From: CAXXOK01 sp964584315
GTDB lineage: Bacteria > Bacillota > Clostridia > Christensenellales > Aristaeellaceae
DNA length: 40,037 nt
Assembly (NCBI GenBank): GCA_964584315.1
Contig: CAZOZO010000029.1
Location: 1-40,037 of the forward strand
Reading direction: 5' to 3'
The notes beneath the pieces were generated by a model. The model did not search any database and had not been told where the DNA came from. It saw only the letters and a program-made list of their open reading frames with translations. The position numbers and the translations under genes are program-made. Shown here piece after piece: positions 16,805-24,684 of the stretch (its first letter is position 1; each line of letters starts with the position of its first letter).

Positions 16805-17698
16805 ATGGCAACCATTCTTACCGTCCGCCGCCTGACGGCGGACACCCTGTGGATGGACGTGCACGCGCCGCGCGTGGCCGCCAACTGCCTGCCCGGGCAG
16901 TTTTTGATCGTGCGGCTGGGCGAAAAGGGGGAACGCATCCCCCTGACCATCTGCGATTACGACCGTGCGGCGCAGACCGTAGCGATCGTGTTTCAGGTTG
17001 TGGGCGCCTCCACGGCCAAAATGGCCGCGCTGCGCCCGGGCGATTCGTTCAATAGTGTGATGGGCCCGCTGGGCATGCCCAGCGAGCTCACGCAGGAACC
17101 GCCCGAAACGCTGCGCCACAAGCGTATCCTGTTTGTGGCGGGCGGGGTGGGGGCCGCGCCCGTATACCCGCAGGTCAAGTACCTGCATGAGCAGAACGTG
17201 CCCTGCGAATGCATCGTGGGCGCGCGCACGCAAAACCTGCTGATCTTGACCGACGAACTGCGCGCCGTGGCAAGCACGGTGCACATCGCCACAGACGATG
17301 GCACGGCGGGCTATCACGGACGGGTGACCGACCTGCTGCGCGACCTGGTCACGCGGCAAGGCAAGCAATACGACCTTTGCGTGGCCATCGGCCCCATGGT
17401 GATGATGAAACACACCGCGCTTTTGACCCGCGAGTTGGGCATACCCACCGTGGTGAGCCTGAACCCTGTCATGATGGACGGCACGGGCATGTGCGGCGCC
17501 TGTCGCATCACCGTGGGCGGGCAGGTGAAGTTTGCCTGCGTGGATGGCCCGGAGTTTGATGGCCATCAGGTGAACTTCGACGAGGCCATGAACCGCCAGA
17601 CCCTCTACAAAACGCAGGAGGGCCGTGCCATGCTGGCGCTTGCCGAGGGCAGGCACACAGGCGGTTGCTGTGATAAGGAGGAAAACGTCCATGCCTGA
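16805..17698 (+). CDS. nfnA: NfnA-like ferredoxin-NADP reductase subunit (FAD, [2Fe-2S])
   Basis: 297 residues of the PyrK/SudB/NfnA group: an N-terminal FAD-binding barrel with RIPLTICDYD, an NAD-binding domain with FVAGGVGAAPVYPQ, and a C-terminal [2Fe-2S] site in DGTGMCGACRITVGG followed by FACVDGPEFDGH. ATG 16805 follows GGGAGGG. With the next gene, which it overlaps by 8 bp, it forms the NADH-dependent reduced-ferredoxin:NADP oxidoreductase (electron-bifurcating transhydrogenase) or a close relative. It could balance the NADH made by the dehydrogenases upstream. A sulfide dehydrogenase or glutamate-synthase-partner role cannot be excluded from sequence. Confidence 0.85.
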   Translation: MATILTVRRLTADTLWMDVHAPRVAANCLPGQFLIVRLGEKGERIPLTICDYDRAAQTVAIVFQVVGASTAKMAALRPGDSFNSVMGPLGMPSELTQEPPETLRHKRILFVAGGVGAAPVYPQVKYLHEQNVPCECIVGARTQNLLILTDELRAVASTVHIATDDGTAGYHGRVTDLLRDLVTRQGKQYDLCVAIGPMVMMKHTALLTRELGIPTVVSLNPVMMDGTGMCGACRITVGGQVKFACVDGPEFDGHQVNFDEAMNRQTLYKTQEGRAMLALAEGRHTGGCCDKEENVHA

Positions 17699-19073
17699 CA
17701 TGAAACGCGTGCCCGTGCGTGAGCAGGATTCGGCTGTGCGCGCCCATAACTTTGACGAGGTGTGCCTGGGCTATGATCAGGCGGAGGCCATGGCCGAGGC
17801 CGCGCGGTGCCTTGGCTGCAACAAGCCCAAGTGCGTGGCAGGCTGTCCTGTGGCGATCGACATCCCCGGGTTTATCGAGAAGGTCAAGGCGGGCGACGTG
17901 GCGGGCGCGGCAGCTGTGATCGCAAAGGATTCCGCGCTGCCCGCGGTGTGCGGGCGCGTGTGCCCGCAGGAAACGCAGTGCGAGGGCCTCTGCGTACTGG
18001 GCGTGAAGGGCGATCCGGTGAGCATCGGCAAGCTGGAGCGCTTTGTGGCGGATGCCGCCCGCGACCTGCCCGTGCCCACCGCACCGCCGCCCGCGCCCAA
18101 CGGCAAACGTGTGGCGGTGGTGGGCAGCGGGCCGGCGGGCCTGAGCTGCGCGGGCGAACTGGCGCAGCGCGGCTATCGGGTCAAGATTTTTGAGGCGCTG
18201 CACGAGGCAGGCGGCGTGCTGGTATACGGCATCCCCGAATTCCGCCTGCCTAAGGAAAACGTGGTGGCCCGTGAGGTGGAGGGGGTCATGCGGCTGGGCG
18301 TGGAAATCGAAACCGATACCGTGGTGGGCCGCTCGGTCACAGTGGATCAATTGATGAAGGACGAGGGCTTCGATGCGGTGTTCATCGGCAGCGGCGCGGG
18401 GCTGCCCAAGTTTATGGGCATCCCGGGTGAAAACCTGAACGGCGTGTTTTCCGCCAATGAGTACCTGACGCGCGCCAACCTGATGCGCGCCGGCCAACCG
18501 GACGCGGACACGCCCCTGCACACCGGCCGCCGTGTGGCGGTGGTGGGCGGCGGCAACGTGGCCATGGACGCGGCACGCACGGCGCTTCGCAACGGCGCGG
18601 AGGTGTATATCGTCTACCGCCGAGGCGAAAAGGAGTTGCCCGCGCGCGTGGAGGAGGTGCACCATGCCCGCGAGGAGGGCATCCAGTTTGAACTGCTGAC
18701 CAACCCTACCGCCATTTTGGCCGACGAGAAAGGCTGGGTGCGTGGCATGACCTGCGTGCGCATGGGCCTGGGCGAGCCGGACGAATCGGGCCGCCGCAAA
18801 CCCATGGCCATCGAGGGCAGTGATTTTACGCTGGATGTGGATATGGTCATCATGGCGCTGGGCACCACGCCCAACCCGCTGATTGCCGCCACCACGCCGG
18901 GGCTTGACACCAACAAGTGGGACTGCCTGATTGCCGATGACAGCGGCCAGACCACCAAGCAAAGCGTGTGGGCAGGCGGCGACGCGGTGACCGGCGCGGC
19001 CACGGTGATTCTGGCGATGGGCGCGGGCAAGACCGCCGCCCGCAGCATCGACGAAGCGCTGAGCAAACGGTAA
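17691..19073 (+). CDS. nfnB: NfnB/GltD-like NADPH oxidoreductase subunit (FAD, 4Fe-4S)
   Basis: 460 residues, the usual length for NfnB and the GltA/SudA group. The N-terminal cluster-binding region has CLGCNKPKCVAGCPV and VCGRVCPQETQCEGLC, for two [4Fe-4S] clusters. FAD motif VAVVGSGPAGLS and NADPH motif VAVVGGGNVAMDAA follow, and a GGDAVTGAATV segment near the end closes the flavin site. ATG 17691 has AAGGAGG at about 17676-17682. Adjacency to the NfnA-like subunit is the main reason for calling NfnB rather than the small subunit of glutamate synthase. This is the last gene of the + strand cluster. Confidence 0.85.
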   Translation: MPDMKRVPVREQDSAVRAHNFDEVCLGYDQAEAMAEAARCLGCNKPKCVAGCPVAIDIPGFIEKVKAGDVAGAAAVIAKDSALPAVCGRVCPQETQCEGLCVLGVKGDPVSIGKLERFVADAARDLPVPTAPPPAPNGKRVAVVGSGPAGLSCAGELAQRGYRVKIFEALHEAGGVLVYGIPEFRLPKENVVAREVEGVMRLGVEIETDTVVGRSVTVDQLMKDEGFDAVFIGSGAGLPKFMGIPGENLNGVFSANEYLTRANLMRAGQPDADTPLHTGRRVAVVGGGNVAMDAARTALRNGAEVYIVYRRGEKELPARVEEVHHAREEGIQFELLTNPTAILADEKGWVRGMTCVRMGLGEPDESGRRKPMAIEGSDFTLDVDMVIMALGTTPNPLIAATTPGLDTNKWDCLIADDSGQTTKQSVWAGGDAVTGAATVILAMGAGKTAARSIDEALSKR

Positions 19074-19166
19074 CGCAGGCAACAGCGCCACGCCGAAACC
19101 TGCGCGGCGGCAGCCAGCTGCCAACCTGATACCCCAGACAGGCATTGCCCTTACTTTGCTGTAGGG

Positions 19167-19236
19167 CACAGGCCCCGCGAACCCTTCCACGCCATGGCGC
19201 TGGCCATGTGGGGAAGGCGGCGCGGGGCCTGTTTGA
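19167..19236 (+). terminator. Terminator of the catabolic cluster
   Basis: A long nested hairpin: the outer arms CACAGGCCCCGCG (19167-19179) and CGCGGGGCCTGTTT (19221-19234) enclose a second stem (CCTTCCC with GGGGAAGG). It ends in GTTTG and lies about 95 bp after the NfnB stop. Confidence 0.7.
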
Positions 19237-19454
19237 CGGATCGTATGCCCTGCATGGCGCAGGCGCGGATCACTGCTTTGACCGCACTCGTCAGGCAGCC
19301 CTGTTTCCAGCTTTCACCCGCAACATGTATCTGGACTTGCAGGCCCCTTCATGGCTTGCCCTTGCAGGCGTGCGTCTTTTCATGGAAGGAGCAAAGGCGC
19401 AGGCGCGGGGCCAAATGCCCCGCGCCTGCGCCGCCTTGCTTCGTATCGTTTTGG
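19237..19454. other. Convergent intergenic region with terminator of the - strand URO-D gene
   Basis: A perfect 16-bp stem with a 5-nt loop lies at 19396-19432 (GGCGCAGGCGCGGGGC and its complement). Read on the - strand it is followed by TTTGC, fitting termination of the gene ending at 19455. No coding sequence is seen between here and the cluster terminator. Confidence 0.65.
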
Positions 19455-20624
19455 TCAGCCGGCATTGCGGGCCAGCACCTTGGCCACGGCCTTGCGCACA
19501 GAGCGCGCCACGCCGTTTGCAACCTCCAGCGCGTTGCGGTGCACCAGCATGGTTTGCCCATCGTCGCCCAAGGCAAGGTTATCCTCCACAAACGTGGCCA
19601 GAATCATACCCGTAACGTCCGGCAGGTCGCTCAGCAGCCGGTCGTAATACGTTTCGTGGTTAAGCGGCGCGCCGTCCTGAATGATGACCGTATGTTTGCC
19701 TCGCATTTTATCCGCAAGGCTGCGGAAGTGCCCAAACTGCCCCATGGGCGAGTTGTTGACCGCGCGCAGATGCTTCATGCGGTAGAGGTTGTCCAGTTGA
19801 TGCGTGCCCACGCCGCAGTAGTGCAGCGTGCCGCCCGTGAATGCTTCCAGTATGCGCTCGTAACGGGGCAAAACAAACTCGGCATACAGATCCGCTCCGA
19901 CGGAAACCAGGTCGTCGTCCGACATCCACACGCCCACGCCGTTTGGGCTCCACAGCCCCTGCAGCCCGTTGCTCTGGCCCAGCGGCTCCCCGATGATCTG
20001 CTTTTGCGTGCGCGTCCAGCTGATGAAGCACTCGGTGATCATGTCCATCAGGTCATGGATCGCCTCCGGCTCGTCATACATCCACAGGAACAGGTTTTCA
20101 TACCCGCAGATCTGCGCGGCGGTGCACAGCGGGCTGTTCATGTCCGTTAAGCCCACGGGCAGGTCGCTGTGGCGCACCGCGTACTCGATAAAGCGCAGCA
20201 CGCGGGGCATGTCGCCATCGCGGGCAGGGTCGGGCATTTTCAGGCGGGCAATGTCAGCGGGGGTTTCCACGCAGGTGGAGCAGATGCCCGGGTCGTCGCC
20301 GTTGCCGGTGGCGGGCTTCACCTTGCAGCCAAAGGCGGAGGCGATCACGCCGGTGCCAAACCACGGCATGAAGTAGGGCACCGTGTCGTCATCCACGGCC
20401 TGCAGGTGGCGCAGGAAGCCCTCCTCCTGATAGCGCACCATCACCTCCGGCCTGTCCCAGTAACCTTCGGGCATGGGGTCATTGCCAAAGCCGAAGTAGC
20501 ATGGCGTGTTGATGATGAGCGGAAAATCCTGCGGGCGGGTCAGCTTCTTGTGCGCAAAGGCGTTTTCGATTTTCTGCTGGCGGGCCGCGATATCAAACCC
20601 GCGCCACTGTGAAAGGTATCCCAC
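19455..20624 (-). CDS. URO-D-family protein, third
   Basis: 389 residues, URO-D superfamily, start GTG 20624 with AGGGGG just upstream. It has the N-terminal phrase LIINTPCYFGFGNDPMPEGY, the segment GLTDMNSPLCTAAQI, and the His-x-Cys pattern TLHYCGVGTHQLDN. It differs clearly from the two URO-D proteins of the + strand cluster. It has its own near-consensus promoter with operator B across the early transcribed region. That operator matches site A at 12115, so this gene probably belongs to the same regulon although it is transcribed separately. Function unknown; methyl transfer is a family-based guess. Confidence 0.85.
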   Translation of the reverse strand: MGYLSQWRGFDIAARQQKIENAFAHKKLTRPQDFPLIINTPCYFGFGNDPMPEGYWDRPEVMVRYQEEGFLRHLQAVDDDTVPYFMPWFGTGVIASAFGCKVKPATGNGDDPGICSTCVETPADIARLKMPDPARDGDMPRVLRFIEYAVRHSDLPVGLTDMNSPLCTAAQICGYENLFLWMYDEPEAIHDLMDMITECFISWTRTQKQIIGEPLGQSNGLQGLWSPNGVGVWMSDDDLVSVGADLYAEFVLPRYERILEAFTGGTLHYCGVGTHQLDNLYRMKHLRAVNNSPMGQFGHFRSLADKMRGKHTVIIQDGAPLNHETYYDRLLSDLPDVTGMILATFVEDNLALGDDGQTMLVHRNALEVANGVARSVRKAVAKVLARNAG

Positions 20625-20660
20625 CCGATCGCCCCCTGTATGTAGATTTTCACTTTCGTT

Positions 20661-20676
20661 GCGTAACCGCTTACGT
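20661..20676 (-). promoter_or_regulatory. LacI-family-type operator, site B
   Basis: Read on the - strand the sequence is ACGTAAGCGGTTACGC, matching site A (12115-12130) at 15 of 16 positions. It lies about 10-25 bases downstream of the predicted transcription start, a classic position for repression by a LacI/GalR-type protein. CcpA (cre) binding is a less likely alternative because the centre is GCGG rather than the cre core. Confidence 0.7.
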
Positions 20677-20690
20677 TGCGTTATGGCCTT

Positions 20691-20719
20691 ATTTTACAGG
20701 ATGCGCGACCCCTTGTCAA
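20691..20719 (-). promoter_or_regulatory. Sigma-70-type promoter of the third URO-D gene
   Basis: On the - strand, TTGACA (20719-20714), a 17-bp spacer and TAAAAT (20696-20691). Near-consensus, with operator B immediately downstream. Confidence 0.85.
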
Positions 20720-21019
20720 TCGCCCGAAGCGGAAACGGGCGGCTTGCCGCTGCGCAAGCGCGTCACATGGCGCACCCGCCAGCCCGGCGCACGCTGCCGA
20801 AGGCGCACAAAGGCAAGAATGGCGATCGCCATCCGGACGGATAAGTTTTCATTGGTTGATTCACGTTTTCCATTCTGCCGCGGCCTGAAGGCCACAGCCC
20901 CCGCGCCAGCTGCCCTGGGGCAAAGCGACCACACGCCGCACCAAGCATCACGACGGATCGCTTGGATGGCGGGCATGACTTTTTCCGCTCCAATAATAGA
21001 TGGCTTCCGAAAATGAATA
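20720..21019. other. Non-coding spacer between URO-D promoter and tRNA terminator
   Basis: No frame with an SD site or plausible protein was found. Apart from the -35 flank of the neighbouring promoter I see no recognisable element here. Confidence 0.5.
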
Positions 21020-21052
21020 AACCCCCTTGAAACATAACGTCTCAAGGGGGTT
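21020..21052 (-). terminator. Terminator of tRNA-Arg
   Basis: On the - strand AACCCCCTTGA pairs with TCAAGGGGGTT and is followed by a T-rich run (TATTCATTTT). It begins a few bases after the CCA end of the tRNA. Confidence 0.85.
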
Positions 21053-21055
21053 GCT

Positions 21056-21132
21056 TGGTACGCCCGGTGCGATTCGAACGCATGACCTTCAGAGTCGGAG
21101 TCTGACACTCTATCCAACTGAGCTACGGGCGC
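21056..21132 (-). tRNA. tRNA-Arg (anticodon CCG)
   Basis: A 77-nt cloverleaf on the - strand. The acceptor arms GCGCCCG and CGGGCGT pair with a terminal G-U, there is a D-arm with GCTC and GAGT-type pairing, the anticodon stem TCAGA/TCTGA encloses loop CTCCGAC (anticodon CCG, codon CGG), and the T-loop is TTCGAAT. The CCA end is encoded (TGG on + strand at 21056-21058). Confidence 0.95.
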
Positions 21133-21148
21133 ATGGGGTGCGGGGTTT

Positions 21149-21177
21149 ATTGTAGCGGATTTCGTGGAGAGTGTCAA
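21149..21177 (-). promoter_or_regulatory. Promoter of tRNA-Arg
   Basis: On the - strand TTGACA (21177-21172), 17-bp spacer, TACAAT (21154-21149). The spacing to the tRNA 5' end at 21132 is about 16 nt, as usual for tRNA genes. Confidence 0.88.
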
Positions 21178-21188
21178 GGGAAAGGGCT

Positions 21189-21530
21189 TCATAAGATGCC
21201 GCCGGCGTTGCCCGGCGCGGCATGATGCCCCGGCGCTTTGCGCAGGAGGGTAGCGCCGCGCTGCGCCGTAGGCCTCGCCCCCGCGTGACGCTGCGCCCAC
21301 CGCTTGCCAAGCTGCCACAGCGCCCCCACCGCCGCGCCCGCCGCCGCGGCCACCAGCATTTGCAGCAGCGCCGCGTTCAGCTCGCCGCCCACCTGCTCGG
21401 GCAGGGATGCCAGGCAGGGCATGTAGTAGCCAAGGCGCAGCCAGTAGGATACGGTCAGCGCCGCGACGGCATTGAGCGCCACCCCGGCCACCGCGCCATG
21501 CAGTGTCGCTTTGATCATTCGTTTTGCCAT
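21189..21530 (-). CDS. Small two-helix membrane protein (DUF3021-like)
   Basis: 113 residues from ATG 21530, with GGGAGGG upstream; the frame extends 35 codons further but without an SD. Two hydrophobic helices (about residues 8-28 and 48-70) flank a loop containing VGGELNAALLQML, which resembles the small DUF3021 membrane proteins of Bacillota. The C-terminal 35 residues are Arg/Ala/Gly-rich and unlike that family, so the call is tentative. It lies 29 bp after the glycosidase-like gene and probably shares its regulated promoter. No known function. Confidence 0.6.
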   Translation of the reverse strand: MAKRMIKATLHGAVAGVALNAVAALTVSYWLRLGYYMPCLASLPEQVGGELNAALLQMLVAAAAGAAVGALWQLGKRWAQRHAGARPTAQRGATLLRKAPGHHAAPGNAGGIL

Positions 21531-21559
21531 TGTACCCTCCCGCAGAGCCAATTTCTGCA

Positions 21560-22381
21560 TCAGAAGTAGATGATATCGGAAACGCTGCGCTCCTCCCCGC
21601 CGCTGGGCTGGTTGAGGATCTGCCCCTGAAACCACATCTCCGCCGAGCCGCCGCCGTCCAGATTCATCGCGGTCTGTACGCCGTATTGCAGCAGCAGCTG
21701 CTGCAGGCCCTGCAGCGAGATGCCCACGGAATAGCCCTCCTGTCGCCCGTCCACCACGATCAGCAGATAGTGCAGGGGGCCCACCTGCCCGATGGCCGTG
21801 CGCGGCTCCACCCGCGTGTCGCGCGTCGATATCACGTCAAACGCGGGGCTGAATGTAACCGCCTGCCCGTCTTTGATCAGCTCCGGGCCAAACTCGAACG
21901 TCTGCCACACGCCTTCGTCGATCATCTTTTGGCCCAGGGCGGCCGCGTCCTCCCCCTGCCGGTCCACCTTCACGGCCATATCGCCATTGGCATCAAGGCT
22001 GAGCATATTGCGCGTGGTGGCCCGCGTGCGTAGCAGCTTTCCGTTGCGGATGATCACGCCGTACTTGTGGGTGGCATAATCGTCCCCGTTGATGGCCAAA
22101 ATGGCGTTCGCCTGCGAGGCAAAGGCGGATACGGGCATGAGCGAATCGCTGGCCGCCGTATGGAAGCCGGTCACCTGGCTGAGCTGCACATCGGCCACAA
22201 AGTAGGTGATGTCGTTATCCGTGACTTTGTCGATCGCGATGGACAGGCCATCGTCCTGGTATTCCCAGCCATAGGGCGCGGGAATGGCGGGGCTTTGCCA
22301 CGCGAGGGCGGGCGCGCAAAAACCGGCGAGCGCTACAAGGCCAGCATTCAGGGCAAGCAGGGTTCTTCCCAAGCGATTCAT
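21560..22381 (-). CDS. Exported phosphodiester glycosidase-like protein (NAGPA domain)
   Basis: 273 residues from ATG 22381 with GGAGG 10 nt upstream; the longer open frame lacks an SD. A signal peptide covers about residues 1-28 (basic start, hydrophobic core, cut after PALA). The rest matches the NAGPA/DUF2233 family: INGDDYATHKYGVIIRNGK near residue 100 and NLDGGGSAEMWFQG near residue 245 carry the conserved acidic and Gly residues. Relatives remove blocking sugars from phosphodiesters, or act on cell-wall polymers. It is divergent from a two-component system, and its -10 box has two 11-bp-spaced heptamers upstream, so it is probably a direct target of that regulator. Confidence 0.85.
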   Translation of the reverse strand: MNRLGRTLLALNAGLVALAGFCAPALAWQSPAIPAPYGWEYQDDGLSIAIDKVTDNDITYFVADVQLSQVTGFHTAASDSLMPVSAFASQANAILAINGDDYATHKYGVIIRNGKLLRTRATTRNMLSLDANGDMAVKVDRQGEDAAALGQKMIDEGVWQTFEFGPELIKDGQAVTFSPAFDVISTRDTRVEPRTAIGQVGPLHYLLIVVDGRQEGYSVGISLQGLQQLLLQYGVQTAMNLDGGGSAEMWFQGQILNQPSGGEERSVSDIIYF

Positions 22382-22413
22382 GTGGTCGCCTCCATTGGTT
22401 TCTTTCCAGATGC

Positions 22414-22447
22414 ATTTTAGCAAGCGAAAATGAGAGCCGCATGAGAG
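22414..22447 (-). promoter_or_regulatory. Regulated promoter of the glycosidase gene with two tandem heptamers
   Basis: On the - strand: CTCTCAT (22447-22441), 4 nt, CTCTCAT (22436-22430), exactly 10 nt, then -10 TAAAAT (22419-22414). There is no good -35 box; the repeats take its place. This is the layout of sites for OmpR/PhoB-type activators. Confidence 0.72.
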
Positions 22448-22452
22448 TGAAT

Positions 22453-22486
22453 TTCTCATCCGCTTTTCATGCGGTTGCGTTATAAT
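22453..22486 (+). promoter_or_regulatory. Regulated promoter of the two-component genes with two tandem heptamers
   Basis: TTCTCAT (22453-22459), 4 nt, TTTTCAT (22464-22470), exactly 10 nt, then -10 TATAAT (22481-22486). It mirrors the divergent promoter and suggests autoregulation of the response regulator. Confidence 0.72.
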
Positions 22487-22584
22487 GGAAGCGAGCCTGA
22501 TGCCCCGTCGGCGCGGCGGGCCTCCGCAGCCATGCCGCGGGTGTGCTGCGCCCATGGTTTGAACTCGTTTGAGGAGGGATACGG

Positions 22585-23268
22585 TTGCGCTTGCTGATTG
22601 TCGAGGACGACGAGGCCCTTCGCGACATTTTGCAAAAGAGGCTGGCCGCGGAAGGGTACGCCGTGGACGCCTGCGAAAGCGGCACGGACGGCCTGGATTA
22701 TGCCGCCGCTCTTCCCTATGATGCCATCATCCTGGATGTGATGCTGCCGGGCATCAGCGGGTTTGAGGTGCTGCGCCGCCTGCGGGATGCGCGCTGCGCG
22801 AGCGGCGTGCTGATGCTGACCGCCCGGGACGCCGTGGCAGATCGGGTGACCGGCCTTGACCTGGGCGCAGATGACTACCTCACCAAGCCGTTCGCCTTTG
22901 AGGAGCTGCTGGCGCGCCTGCGCGTTTTGCTGCGCAGGCAGCCGGTCGCCGCCCATACCGCGCTGCTTCAGTATGCGGACCTGCAAATGGATATCGCCAC
23001 CCACACCGTAACCCGGGGCGAAAAGCCCATCAGCCTGACGGCCAAGGAGTTTGCCCTGCTGGAATACTTCCTGCACAATGCCGAGCAGGTGCTGACCCGC
23101 GACCAGATCGCCGACCATGTGTGGAATTACGAATACAGTTTTGAAACCAACCTGGTGGATGTGTACGTGCGCTACCTGCGCAATAAGATCGACCGGGACG
23201 CCCCCGCGCCGCTGCTGCAAACCGTGCGCGGCGTGGGCTATGTGCTCAGGGCGGAGGGAAAAGCATGA
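22585..23268 (+). CDS. OmpR/PhoB-family response regulator
   Basis: 227 residues. The receiver domain (1-115) has acidic pocket EDD (7-9), phospho-acceptor Asp51 in ILDVMLPG, Thr79 and Lys101 (TKPF). The C-terminal winged helix (about 130-225) includes LTAKEFALLEYFLHN and TNLVDVYVRYLRNKID, a typical OmpR-type recognition region. It starts at TTG 22585, 6 nt after GAGGAGGG. It overlaps the kinase gene by 4 bp (ATGA), so the two are translationally coupled. Three promoters nearby carry matching tandem heptamers suited to this kind of DNA-binding domain, one of them its own. Confidence 0.95.
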   Translation: MRLLIVEDDEALRDILQKRLAAEGYAVDACESGTDGLDYAAALPYDAIILDVMLPGISGFEVLRRLRDARCASGVLMLTARDAVADRVTGLDLGADDYLTKPFAFEELLARLRVLLRRQPVAAHTALLQYADLQMDIATHTVTRGEKPISLTAKEFALLEYFLHNAEQVLTRDQIADHVWNYEYSFETNLVDVYVRYLRNKIDRDAPAPLLQTVRGVGYVLRAEGKA

Positions 23269-24659
23269 AGCGCGCGATGCGGCTCAGGGACAAGATGACC
23301 TTTCTGTACACGGGCCTTACCCTGCTGGCGGTGCTTGCCTTTTCCGCGCTGCTGTACCTTTCGGTGCAGGCCATTCTGGAGCAGATACTGGTGAAAAACA
23401 CGCAGCTTGCCCTCCAGCAGATCATCGCGCAGATGGAGGCGGACGACGGCGCGCTGGTGTTTGAAAACGAGGTGCCCGTCTCGGCGGACACGATGTATTT
23501 CATCACCGAGGCAAACGGCAGCGAGCTTGCGTCCCACGGGGCGGATATCACGCTGTTCGACGCGCTGCCCATGGCCCCGGGCGCGGTGCGGCATGTGCAG
23601 GGCGCGGGCAAAACCTGGGCCCTGCTGGATTCGGATGTGATCGCGGTGGAGGGCAGCAGCTTTCGCGTGCGCGTTGCGACCTCCGCGGAGCTGAACCTGC
23701 GGGTGCTTTCCACCCTGCGGCTGGGGCTGTTGATCGGCATCCCGTTCATGCTACTGATCGCCGTGGTGGGCGGCCGCCTGATCGCGGAGCGTTCGCTGAT
23801 GCCGATCCGCGATATCATCCGCAGTGCCGACCGCATCGCGGGGGGCGACCTTTCCGCCCGGGTGCCGCAGACTGCCGCGCGGGACGAGCTGGGCGAGCTG
23901 ACCGCAACGCTAAACCGCATGCTGCAAAGTGTGGAGACGTCCTTCATCCGGGAGAAGCGATTCGCCTCGGATGCCTCGCACGAGCTGCGCACGCCCGTCG
24001 CCGTCATGCAGGCCTACGCGGAAAACCTGCGCGCCCAGCCAGACGCGACCCGGCAGCAAAAGGCGGAGCTTGACACCATTTTGGCCGAGTGCCGCCGCAT
24101 GAACAAGATCATCACCCAGCTTTTGACCCTGACCCGCGGGGACGAGGGCCGCCACCCCGTTTTGATGGAGACGTTCGACCTGCGGGAGGTGGCGGGCGGG
24201 GTGGCCGACACGCTGGCGGAGAGGCTATCGCAGCGGGGCATGTCGCTTTCCATCCGCATGCCGGAGGGCACGTGGCTGACCGCCGACCAGAGCCTGATGA
24301 CCGAGCTGTTGCTGAACCTGACCGAAAACGCGGTCAAGTACGGCAGGCAGGGCGGGCATATCGATGTGGCGGCCTCGCGTAGCGGCGGCGATATGGTGAT
24401 CCGCGTTGCGGACGACGGCATCGGCATCCCCGCGGAGGCGCTGCCGCACATCTTCGAACGCTTCTACCGGGTGGACGACGCGCGCGACCGCAGCGGCACG
24501 GGGCTGGGCCTTTCGATCGTGGACTGGATCGTGAACTCGCACCGCGGCACGGTGAGCGTGGAGAGCGAGCCCCATAAGGGCACGGTGTTCCAGATATCCC
24601 TGCCCGCGGGCGCGCCTGAGGGGGCGCAGGCATCCACGGCGCAAGCCCCTCGCGGGTAA
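23265..24659 (+). CDS. Sensor histidine kinase (HAMP, HisKA, HATPase)
   Basis: 464 residues. Transmembrane helix 1 (about 12-35), an extracytoplasmic sensor region (about 36-150), helix 2 (about 152-171), HAMP (about 172-225), the HisKA dimerisation helix with phospho-His239 in SDASHELRTP, and the ATPase domain with N-box NLTENAVKYG (351-360), G1 VADDGIGIP and G2 GTGLGLSIV. It partners the response regulator just upstream. The sensor region of about 115 residues has no domain I recognise. The PepSY-like exported protein downstream may modulate its sensing, as in other kinase-PepSY pairs, which is an inference. Confidence 0.95.
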   Translation: MKRAMRLRDKMTFLYTGLTLLAVLAFSALLYLSVQAILEQILVKNTQLALQQIIAQMEADDGALVFENEVPVSADTMYFITEANGSELASHGADITLFDALPMAPGAVRHVQGAGKTWALLDSDVIAVEGSSFRVRVATSAELNLRVLSTLRLGLLIGIPFMLLIAVVGGRLIAERSLMPIRDIIRSADRIAGGDLSARVPQTAARDELGELTATLNRMLQSVETSFIREKRFASDASHELRTPVAVMQAYAENLRAQPDATRQQKAELDTILAECRRMNKIITQLLTLTRGDEGRHPVLMETFDLREVAGGVADTLAERLSQRGMSLSIRMPEGTWLTADQSLMTELLLNLTENAVKYGRQGGHIDVAASRSGGDMVIRVADDGIGIPAEALPHIFERFYRVDDARDRSGTGLGLSIVDWIVNSHRGTVSVESEPHKGTVFQISLPAGAPEGAQASTAQAPRG

Positions 24660-24684
24660 CAAATGAAAACAGTGGCCGCCAAAA

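Noticed and set aside
12255..20624. HemE (heme synthesis) for the URO-D-family genes
   Set aside because: There are three divergent copies in a sugar cluster, with His-x-Cys patterns and no other heme genes.
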